NCBI GenBank assembly: GCA_003344405.1
Contig: NOWV01000010.1
Coordinates: forward strand, 682,001 to 746,000
Reading direction: 5' to 3'
Source of the DNA: Trichoplax sp. H2
Taxonomy: Eukaryota; Placozoa; Uniplacotomia; Trichoplacea
DNA: 64,000 nucleotides
The notes under the pieces: generated by a model
Told to the model about the DNA's origin: nothing
Database searches by the model: none
What the model saw: the letters and a program-made list of their open reading frames with translations, nothing else
Part shown: piece after piece, positions 48,428 to 61,100 of the stretch
Position numbering within the stretch: position 1 is the first letter of the stretch
Layout: every line of letters begins with the position of its first letter
Program-made: the position numbers and the translations under genes

Positions 48428-51400
48428 CTAAATATAGGACAACTGGCATTCGCCATACAATACTTCACCACTACTAGAAACGACGTTTCTTAATTCTTGA
48501 GTTCTACGAGGTTAAAAAATAAAATAAATGCATTGCTCGTAAAAATTCATAAATCATAACATTTAATATGATTAAAACCATTCATTGGATATGTTACATA
48601 TCTAGCAAGTATTTTACTTACTGATCAACTAAAATTATACTCTTTATGCAGCCTTCAAAATTATTTCGAGTGGCGATAGGTTGATTATAGTTTGCTGGGA
48701 TACCTCCAACATAAAAGTGGCCCGTTCTTGCAAACGAAAAAGATTCCGTAGTAGTGTTGATACCAAGTTCATTCGTAATTAATGGCGCTTGTTTATCTAT
48801 GATGACACTGAATCTAAATATGCATGAAAGTATGTAACATACAGACAAGTATAAGTATTTAATAATTTCATCATAAATAGCAGTTATGCAGAAATAGTGA
48901 CTTATTACTGAGCTATAACTTATCATAGTCATTATTAACAGAATCATACGTGCTCGAACATTTTTTAAGAGTATATATTATATTTTAGGTACTCGAAAAA
49001 ACTTATGCCTTGACTGAATCTTTTAACACATAGTTCACCTTCTATTATTTTTAACAACTTGAACAAAATGCCACATGCTATCATTTAATTGCAGCTGTGA
49101 GGAAACAGAAACCTGAACACCATCAAATCTAAATTCTGCTTGCAGACGACCACTTAATAACGTGAAAACAAAGCGTCTCTAAAGAAAAAATAACAATATT
49201 TACGGATCATAAATGATCAGAATCTTAAGACTGAAAGTAATTAATGGATCTGTAAACGTATGTATAATTTATCACCATTGCATTTCCATTTGATCCTGTC
49301 ATTATTACTTGATTACTACTACTAGTGCGAAAGGCAAAAGCCATTTTACTAGCTTCACTAATGTTAGGATAAACCACCATGCCGCTACCATTAAAAGATA
49401 TTTGATAAGAGGATATCTATAAAACAAAAGAATACCAAAACTTAATCATTTTTAATTTTTATAGTAGAGTAAAAACTTTTAAAAGAAAATCTGATAAGCT
49501 ATTAAGCATATTAAATAGGTTACAGTATATCGAAGTCTTATCATCTCTGGTATCAATAAGCGCTGTCAATATCGAAAATACAAGCTAAAAATTGCAGTAT
49601 ATTTAGCATATCTATTAACCCAATAGACAAATATAATACCAAATTTTATAAGTACTGTAACGAGGTCGGTGATGCATTAGATCATAAATGTTAGTGATTA
49701 ATGATTTTAAATAATAAATCATTATGATTACAACTGAAAATTAACTATTAAATATTAGCTTATAGTACCGCGACATTTGGGCATCCATCAAGTATGTTAT
49801 ATCTTGCTCGAATAAGTATACTTTGACCACGGAAGGTCGGATTGGTAATACATCCAATATAGCCAGTTCTAGTCAGTCCCTGACTATAAGTAAAATAAAT
49901 AATATCATGGATTCGTTGAGCTATTATAAGAGGGAAAGATATTGATAATCGTGATACAGGTGAATAGGCGTATCAAAGAGCAAATAAAACGAATTTATTT
50001 GGCTGTAATTACATAATATTCTAAATTTTCTGAACAATTTTTAGCTACAATAAAATTATTAGAGTGATCTTTAATAATATCAGAATTTGCATTTATTAAA
50101 TTGAAAATAATGCAACTTACGGTATGGTATCAGAAATTTGAATTCCACCTAAATAGAATATAGTACTTGGCCAAGTACCTACGCTAGAGGGAAAACCGCT
50201 GATATCTCCGGCGTTAATAGTTTCTAAGTTCCTATTGTTGCTCCCATCAATAATATTAATACGAAATTCTCGATTATTTACTGTCGATGTGAAGAAGCTA
50301 AGTCGAACAGAATACGATTTCCCAGTGTTATACATCGCAGATGATTGGATAAGGCTTTTAACATTGTCAACTTTAACTGTACCAATAATATGACCTTGCT
50401 TAATTTCGAGAGCCATGTAACTATGATCAGCCAACTAGAAATTAGTGACAGTGATTAGATCCTAACCATATTGAAGGAGCTGTAATATTATACTAGTTTG
50501 CATAATAATACAAACATGGTACATCAATACTGAGGTTATACATTCATTTATAAAAATTACCGCTTGACTGCTTCTATTGCTATAACGGGGTAAATAAAAT
50601 AGCAAAGCATCTGACTCAAATGTTCTAATTCCAAATTCACATATAAAGTCCGTAGGATTGAAGGAATCACCAACATAGGAATAAATATATCCATCGCCAT
50701 CGAAATTATATGTAGACGCTTGGCTACTAAGTCGAAAGTAAGGTCTGCATAAAGAAATTAACATCAATAAAAGAAATCAATTTCTTATACTCCTTTTTGT
50801 AGTTTATTAAATTAAATACGTATTTAAAATATCATTCGTATAACACGAATATTATTAATAATTATTAATTACCAATTTATGGGACAGACTCAGACTAGTT
50901 ACACCCAAATTCATTGCTAACCTGTAGCTTCCAGAGCAAACTTGACATTGTCCACTACTATTTTTATATGTCCATAAGGGAATTAATCGGTCATTATATC
51001 GTAATTCACCAATGCATCCCCAAAACTGTCTTTGCTGTATTTCTGAAGATAACTATAAAATTTAGAATAAAAGTTATAAATTTTCAATTTATTATCGAAT
51101 ATAGGTTTTTCGTTATCTTCTGGATAAAATATACTATTCGTAACTGACTGACTTGTAAACAAAATTATTTATCATACTATGAATCAGCAATATAAAGAAT
51201 AATTTATTTATATTTTAGTTCAGCTCAGCATTAGTTACTAGAAAAACATGCATTTCAAGTTTCATTCCATTTATGGACAGTTACCGCATATATCAGAGTT
51301 TAGTAGATTTTAATAATGACGAATTATGATATTTTGTTATTTGTAAATTTTTCTTATAGCAAAATGGCAACTACTGACTAATATTATACTGTATATTGTA

Positions 51401-52180
51401 TGTAATATTGCCATATAAGTCATAAGATTTATATGTGATCAGTTTGTTGGATCTATTAGTAATTATTCATAAAAAACTATGAAAGAGGCCAACTACACAT
51501 AAGACCTCTAAATTTTTGAAACTATCTTGGGCCAATAACTAGCTTACCGATGCACTGTCGGGTATACCAGGAGCATATACGCTACCAGAATCGTGAAATA
51601 CATATGAATCTCGGTATGAAACGGATGCATTAACTTCTTGCCGATTGTTCAAGGTGTGATTTGTAATTAACGATAGGTAAGCTCTATTTCCATCTCTTCT
51701 CATCACAATAGTATACCATTGGTTGAGATTGATCATCGTTGGATGGTTTAATGTTGTGACCCCAACACCTAAATTAATTTTACCTACAACTCTCGAATTG
51801 ATTACTTCAATAGACAGAAATTGATCCTTTAATAGAAAAAAAGGGTGAGAAAGTGAATATGGGGTAGGATGTAGTCCCGTCAAAATGAATTATACCTAAA
51901 TACCACTGATGGAAAATTATGAACAATATACATTATTCTAAATGTTATTTTAAGATGAACACCTTTACTATCAGGAGCAAAATTATTTATAAAGAATGAA
52001 ATTTTACATTTCTTTAAGTATAAATTTACTTACGTTGGCATAACCAGGTACATAAACAATGGCAGCATTAGCTCGATTAACTTGTATGGTAGCCTGAAGT
52101 GAATTAGATGTTGTGAAAGCTGATGAAGTTTCATATTGACGATGACAATTTCCACTGGCTGATTGAAGCGATAAACGGAG
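48428..52180 (-). other. Laminin G-domain region: three LG modules
   Basis: Module 1 runs from [17 protein letters not shown] to [18 protein letters not shown]. Module 2 runs from [10 protein letters not shown] to [12 protein letters not shown] and its CPN end. Module 3 runs from [12 protein letters not shown] to [12 protein letters not shown] and YGECQLSYI, followed by the stop at 48428-48430. Each ends with the Gly-Cys-Ile and later Cys pair typical of LG folds. No fourth or fifth module was found before the stop or in the 1.6 kb after it. Confidence 0.85.
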
Positions 52181-55100
52181 CTGAAGCATAAATTAATAGA
52201 AAATATGAACTGATATATTTTCAATCTCAAGAATTCTATTAGATTGAAAGGGTCTTTAAGTAATGATGTAGGATAAATGTGATGAGATCTAGAAAATTTT
52301 TGATCCTTATCCTATTCCTAAGCAAAGATTTCGTAGACTAGATATCCTGTCCGAGACAACACATCTAATCTGGAACCGATCGTATAAATGCTACATATTT
52401 CTAACCATGTAATATTAACAAGCTATAGACAGAACATTATGTAACAGTCGTTTTCTCATTTCTATATAGTAAATTTAGATTGATAAATACATGCGTTCTA
52501 ATAGTTTAAATCCTGTCGATATAAATTCTTGGTCCAACTTACTCTAGCAGATTGTTTTTGGGCATATTGGAGTTGCCGTTTAATGCGAGACATGTTGGAA
52601 AATAGATGATTTTGAAAATCTTGCATATAATTTAAATTCTCTTGAACAGCATTTGATTCATTTGAAACATCTGTTAACACACTATCGGCCACAGAGACTA
52701 GGTAAAAATAAAGTAAAATATTAGTATAACATTGCAAGTAACACAGTCAGTTATTAGCAGTATTATACAAATATTAAAACAATATTTATATCTTTAATTC
52801 TGGTGACTACAGCAAAGCTTAATATCAATATCAGAGAAATATCTATTCTGTGTCCATAGCCTATTTCCTGATCTTATTTATAACAGAATCAAAATTGATA
52901 TTGTAAATAATAATATAGGTTACTAAGAGCATTACAAAGATATCAACCTCCATCTACAGACTAGTTCCAGACTTTATTCTTGATGTTACTCTACTCAAAT
53001 CGAAATACTTACTGTTACTAATCACATCACTTTCCGATAAAATGTCATTTTTAATGGCATCTGTATTACTTAAGTCTGCCTTTATCAACGGACTTAATTT
53101 GTTGAATTCTTGCTGCATTTGTGTAAGCAAATCATGTGACCTATTTTGCACAGTCCGTGCTTGCTCCAACCGAGATTGGATAGCTATATAAAATGATCAT
53201 ATAATATTTAAAGGTAATATCATGAAATCAGCTGGTCAATCGCAGCAAATAGTGAACTATAATGGCCTAAATTGAGATTATTGAATGTTGATATAATTTC
53301 GCACCACTCTTTTCCGTATACCTGAGTTTTCAATTTCAGCATCAATTACAAATTGGTTAAGCCTACTTCGGTCTTCTTCCATAGATATTGATAAAGCATT
53401 AAGCCTATCAAGATCGGATTGAAGCTGTGACAATTTATTTGGTATATCTATTCAGATCAAAACGGGTAGAATAATTCAATGTAGTCATTTTTCAGAGGCT
53501 TGCAGGATTTATAATAAATTAAGAACGACTATAGATCTAATTTCATGCTTTATCATAGGATCATGCATACACCGTCTGCTAATAGATTATCTTTTCTAAG
53601 GCTTTCTTACTTGTCATATTGATGACTGTCTCTAGCTTAGATGCATTCTGATAAATTCGTTGACTTTCATTGACTGCTATTCCAATCTCTCCGTTTAGCT
53701 GGTTCATCTATATAATAGATGGAAATCATACATGATTGGTGATAAAATATCTCGATAAGGAAACAAATTATAAGAATATCATTTAATTACATACATCAAC
53801 TTATTTTTAAGCTAAGACGATTATAATCTTACTTTAGTACTTAATTCAGTAACATTTTTATTAAGTTCTCTCGCTTCAGATACCAATAATGGGATTGTTA
53901 CACTGCCATTAACGAAGACACTGCGAGTAGTTTCAGCATCTTCGAATAGCCTAAGTATTAAAATTTTTGTATTCAGTAAGTTTTAACAGAGTATTATGTC
54001 ATAGTAAGTCAATTCAAAAATCACATATAGGCTATCGCCTGGCTGATATTGAACATCACTAAATTTTTATTTAATAATGGACTGAGATCATCTATATCTA
54101 ATGTTATTTTAATCAAACGATAATGTGGACCTGAAAGTATACTCATAACTCATATCTGAAAATCCTGAAATAAATCGAGGTAAAGTTTAAATGGTTAATT
54201 ATAAATAAGATTACTTATTGATACGACCAGAAATATTTCGAATTTCCATAGCATATTTTTGAGCATTGGTAAATAATCCTTCAGTTCGGGTCATATTTGC
54301 AGCAATCGAATTCCGAAATTGATTTATGACCATGAGATTAGTATCTAATCGATACATGTTGGATATAGCTGCCTGAAACGGTCGAAAATAATACGGAATA
54401 GCACTGAGGAGCATTATTCATAAACTATCAGAATTACATTCACTGAATAATATTAAAATTTGAGAAATCTACATCATTCGTCAATTAGTATCACTTTTAG
54501 CAATCGATAATATTTCAATCTTAACCTTATAAACATAGCTTGCATCCAAAAGTAGAGCTCGAGATCGAACTATTTCATTATTGGTATAATTTATAGTTTT
54601 TCTGATAATCATTGTTATTAAATTGAGTTGTTGAAATAATGCCTAAATCATAAAGTAGACAGGTATCAATATTCTGCATTGAATAGAGATTTACAGTTGG
54701 TACCGTTATTAATCCACAAGATAAATATAACACCATTGTTGATTGACTCCAATTAAGCGTATAAAGTATTGAATGAAATAAAAAGTGCACATTTAGAAAA
54801 TATATACCTTATTTGTGAAAATAAAAACCATTCATACATTAATAATGATTTGCTATACCTCTGCTCTTCTAACATCAATATCATTTTGGTTATTTATTGT
54901 GTTGACAGCTGCCACCAATGTAGTAACATTACGGGCTACATTAACACTTTCTACTACTTTAGATTGTATTTGATTGAAAAGAGGGTCTAAATCCGTTAAT
55001 TGCTTCTGTTGTTGATGATATGCTGATTCAACATTGTTAGCGTCTCTTAGTAGAGTCGTGGAATCGGCCAAGACCGTACTTGTTAAAACTTCTACTTCGC

Positions 55101-58100
55101 CTAGAGCATTTTGTATCAAGTAAAAGAGCCGACGAGCCTCTTGCAGCATATTCGTATCATTCCATTTGGTAGTGTTATACCATAATGCATGTTGCACAAT
55201 AGACTTCATTTCGTCGATTAATCCTGTTAACGGTATTACAATGGTTAATCAATCGATTTAAGTTCATATTACTTAAGGATTGAATCTAATACATTAGTAA
55301 AATATAACTCAGTCCTTTACGGACAAGTAAACTAAGTATGGCTAAAAAATAGTGTATGAATATATGTAGAGTAATAATGTATAACGATGTTAACCAACCA
55401 TTAACTCGAGCAGTGACAGCGACGGCGTAGGTATGTAGAACAGCAGATCGATTTGACACGTCACCGATAGAGGATTGTATACCAGTAGCAAATTCTTTTG
55501 CATCGCTTGCCTACATAATTGAGTTAAATTGAAGAAAGAGCATATCAAATTATTGCCATTAATGATCATGAAATGCATTTTTCGTATAGAAATAAGTAAT
55601 AATACCTTTCTCATTTCTTGAAGTGATAAAGGTTCGAGTGACCTTGCCAAGCTATCTAAATTGATAGTCTATAATTTAAGTATTTCCATAGATAATGAAA
55701 ATTATTAGTACAGGGATGACACTAAAGGTCAATGTAAAAATAAAAATTTTATTATTAGTGTTACCATATCTAAATTATTGCCATGAAGATTAAGTAAAGT
55801 ATTTAAATACGTAATAGTGTGCAAATAAGATTGCGTGCTCCCTCCAGTCTATACTCTACAAGTACATCTGATTTAAACACGACTGCACAATGTAGTAAAT
55901 ATATTTTTTATTCAAGTAACTGTATCCAATTAATAGTTATAATTTTGGGTATTCAGATATATAATGTGAGTTAACGCATAAGGATCACCTGATATAGCAG
56001 ATTTTAACCATCATTTTTATCATTAACATTAGTGTATCAGTATCGACATGGATAAATAAATTACCTGGCCGGTATTATTAATGCCCAAAATAGAGCTCGC
56101 ATTAGCAAGCATACTACGATATTGGGTAAGTTCAATCTACGGGTAATAGAATATTTAGTAAAATCATCAAGTCATTTTAATTTATATCAACAGATATCGT
56201 TTAAAAATTCTTTAAAGGGATACCTCCGATTGATTAATTCTTTGTTCCAATCTTCGCAATATATCATTCGGTGCATTTGCCACATCTTGAGCTAAATCTT
56301 GTAAACGAGTTTTGTTCAACTGTTGAATTAATGGCATGATGCACTGGTTTCCACAATCTTTCATAGTATAATGAAAATATTAGTAATAATACAGTATCAT
56401 TCCGAACAAGATGTCTCATACTGGCTTATTGTGCAGCAGTAAAATTACTAGATATTACGATAACATAGCATTAACAAGTTAATTTTTTCAATGGTGAGGT
56501 TATGTCATTCAATGAATAAGAAATTTCGTTAGAGTCAAATATAACTTGTGACTGGTTCTAATGGAACAAAAAATAACTTTATATTTGTACTTACTAACGC
56601 AGCTGCCTGATTGATTGTAGTGCATAGGGCGACATTGATCGCATTTATCGCCAATATTGCCATCTTTACAATAGCACCGACCTTGATTATCGCATAGTGC
56701 TCCTCCATCGACAGATCCATTAACGTTACAATTGCAAGCTATAACACAATTACAGGCAAGAATCAATCATGAGGCCGACCATCCATAACGAACTGTAACT
56801 CAGCTAACTTGCAACATGCGATTAAACTTATTCAGCCTGCTATAACTAGCCTAATTAATAATACACGATATATGGAATTACGTAGTGTATAATAATTTTT
56901 AATCATTCAAATAGTTTGAGAATCATATTCAATCCTTAAAATGAACATTTACGTTACTCTAATCTGCCTACAAGTGAATAGCCTATATCAACCATACTGC
57001 ACATTTACTTTATTGTGGTGAGCAAGAAGGGATAAAAAATAATAAAGAGATTCAGCAGGTGGACACTAGCTAGTCCGATATCAGGTGAGATGCTAGTAAT
57101 ATGAACATGCACATTATAGACGCTTTGTTTCTGGAAAGTAAAATATGCGTATATATGCAATAGTGCTCAAATAAGCAAAAGTACGATTTGCAAAATTTTA
57201 TCAATGTGGGAGAAAGAACAGTTTCAATAGGAAGAATTGATACCTTAGATAGTTTAGACGATTCAAATTTAAAAATCTTAAATGATAGGCTTATAAAAGA
57301 ATAATAACGCTGTTAACATGAAACAGCCACTACTTTACTAATACTTTAGTGAATCTTTTCTTTTTGTGTATCTATTTCCTTAAGATTGATACATACACGC
57401 CCTTAAATTACTCGTGCGTCAATACTTGTATTTTTGTCATTACCTTGGCAATCGTTGTTGGTAAAATAATGACTGGGAAGACAATTATCACAGCGAATAC
57501 CCGTATAATTAGCTCTACATTGGCATTGTCCACTAGTATCACAAGCAGAACTTATAGAACCATCCACATCGCAAAGGCAATCAATACATTGGCCAAAATA
57601 CATAAAAGTATTAGTCTAAATATGAGAAAAAGAACAAACATAATCAAAGGGATAGCCATTTTTAGTTATGAAATCATTTTAGTATCCTATATTGAATCTA
57701 TGATAATTATTATCCATCGCTACACATAAGTAATACTTTATTGCCGTAGCTATATACTAATTGATAGCTCTGAGAAATGAAATAAGATAAATTACGAGGT
57801 AAAATATCGAAAAATGATAGGATTAACTATTTCATGGATGTACTTAACCATGCTATGCTTTTATAATGTGCTCTGCAGATAGAAATCACGCACAATGCGC
57901 TGTCTGAGTAAACTTACAATGCAGCTATCACATTTATCGCCCGTATAATTTGGTTTGCAAGTACATCTGCCACTGCTATTACATTGGTGAGATAATGAAC
58001 CTGTTTGGCTGCAACTGCACTCTGCGAAGTAGATTAAATGAGAGAATTTAAAGCATCGAACAAGAAAATTTGTATTAGCAATATCTAAAAAATTTGTCGT

Positions 58101-61100
58101 TAACATGTATTTATATTTCGTTACAGTTATTTTGTTACTCGTATATCCATGCTGCAGATTTTTAAAACAAACTTACGGCGGCAATTCTTAGCTACAATTG
58201 CATCACCAAAGTAACCGTCAGCGCAAATTTGGCATTGATCACCAGCTGTATTCCGAATACATTTTAAACATTGGCCAGTCGTTCTATTGCAGTTACCAGC
58301 TTGTGTTAGATCGATATTCCCGTTGCACTCACATGGTTTACATATGTCACCAGCACTCCTTGGATTACCAAAATAGCCATCCGCACATCTGTATTTGTTA
58401 CGTATATTAAAAAATAGCCCCTTAGTTTACAGTAAGATGCAGCGATCAATGGTATCAGGATATAAGATTATGAATGGATTTACATACGTATGTTATCCAT
58501 TTATTACGCAATGGCCCAGACCCTTTAATCATAACATTATTTTTGGTAGATAATTAACTTACTGGAATTAACTGATAGCAATTCTATGTCTATTTTCATT
58601 TAGACTAGTATAGATTTGCGTGATTTTAAATGTTGTTTGTAATGAGTTTACAAAGCTAAGCTATGCTATCTGGTTATATTTAAAAGGAGAAATATACAAT
58701 TTTCTGACTGTAGCTTCCTGGCGATAAGTACTATAGTTCATCAGCACACTGAGCTCAGTGTGCAAGCATTTGATTAGAAACTTGTGTAAACAGTGATTGC
58801 TATCTCTGTTTAAAGATTTCGGATGTAACACTGATTTAATTTAATATCAAGGTCATTTCATTACGGTAAAAGGGTCTTACCTTTCACAGTATTTGCCTAG
58901 ATATTGTTGCGAGCAATTTAGACAAGTATATGAGCCCATCCCATCTGATTGACAGGTGGGGCTAAAGCTAAAAAAAATGAAAAGTATGTCATACAATGTC
59001 CATAAAATATTAATTTATGGTATCAGAACTTAAATTCAGTTGTAATTAATGTTATTATACAGTATTTTATAGCAGGTATCATACTGTATATATTATTACG
59101 CCTGATGTTTAGTAAATGTTCACACATATTTGTATTCATATTTATACTACAGAAAATAACTAGTTAACTAGATTAATAATCCAAAAGATCGGCGTACTTG
59201 TTTGCTGACACTAAGGGACAAGCACACGGAGTACAATCGTTTGCGTTGCCCTGCTTAGCATTTCCATAAAAGCCCACTTTACACTGATCGCAAAATCTTC
59301 CATCTGTATTATGTTGACAATTCTATAATATATCAAAATTTAATATGAATGTGACAGGTATGAAAGGTTGAGTTATGAAAGACAAGATAAACTCATGATA
59401 CACTAACTTTTATTCTCTATGGTAAGGGAATTATATATAAAGCATACCTGGCACACGCCTGTTTCAGAATCACAAACGCCGGAATGTCCATTACATTGGC
59501 ATAATATGCAAGTTCCATTGCTAGCTCTTTTGTAACCTGCACCACATTTTTCACAAGACGTACCGGCATAACCAATAGGGCAATTGCATACTTCAATAAT
59601 AGGTGCAGCAGCTCCTACGGTATTATTAGCTACTGCAACATCGATTCGGATATTACTGAGACTGTATGAGACGTGAGATCAATAAATCGTTAGTATTCTT
59701 AAGGAAACGTAAACAAGGAACTGATCTGAGATTTTACAGGAATACCAGTTTCAAACAATAATTACAGGGAAACTGAAATTACAGCTTACTCTGCTGTAGA
59801 CTGGTCTACTCCAAAACGAGCTCTTATTAATACAGATGATAATCTGGCCAAAATTCTCATAAATTCAGATCTTGTCACAAGTTTATTACTAGGACTAATT
59901 CTCCATCCATCTTCTCGCAATGTAACAGCTTGATTCACTGTTACATGATTTAGAGTATTCGGTAAACTTCTGTATATTATTGTGTTATCGTCACCACCCT
60001 AATCGTAAGACCATAATATTATTAAAATTACAGAATCAGTAAAAAGAAATCAATTTGTCGAAGTTATTTATTTCGACAAATTGATTCCATTTTATTGATT
60101 CTATGATCATATGTTAAAAAAGGACTTTTACAAATATTTTTCATACAGTAAAGATAAGATCTTGATCGGTCGACATGGTACTGGAAGTTTGGCTATCATA
60201 TTGAATATCAAATCGAAGAAATCCTCCATAAGACGTGATCTGATTCCGTTGGAATAAGATAAAATTTAGTTACAACAACTTTGTTGAAATTATAAAGTCA
60301 TAACACCTCGTCATTGCTTTCAGTAGATTATTTTAATGCAATGATTGCAGAAAGTGATACCTTATTTCTTAAGAAAACTTCTGGCACTTTCCAATAATAA
60401 ATTTGACGTTGTAATTGGCTACTCAGTTGATTGTGATTTATTCTGATTCTAGGTGGTCCTGTCGTGACATTCACGCCCGAAGTAGCAGGTAAGGCGTTAA
60501 GATTATCAATAACTATCCAATCCGCTGAGATTGGCCATGGTTGCTATTAAACGTGCATTGTGATCATTGTGTTAGTTTATTTACCATTAGATTATTAAAG
60601 TATAATTATAGCAAATAACTGAAAATAATTTCTTACAACAGTCCAGTTATAATTTGATGAAGTACAAGCAGAAGCAAAGCCAGAGCAGTAGCAAGGCGTA
60701 CAACCAGCAACGGAATTGGAATTAAAGTAATATGTTGTAGCTTTACATCGATTACATTGCAATCCTTCAACGTTGGCCTTAAAAAGAAAAATTAATTTTT
60801 ACAATTAAAATCCAGGATACAAGTTTAATATAACAGAATCAAATATCCCCCTAGAATTGATCAAATATAAGAACATGCGACATTAACTAACTTTGCATTG
60901 ACATTGGCCTGTGGTATCATGGCAATCACATGTCTGGCTACCAGTACCATTGGTTCGACATGATGATGTTGATACTCCAAACGGATTACATTGGCAACTT
61001 TTACAGCTTGGATATCCATACATGCCAAAAATACATTGATTACATCGTCGACCGGCGTAATTTCCTTTACAACTAAAGAGTAGGGGAATGATTATAATGA

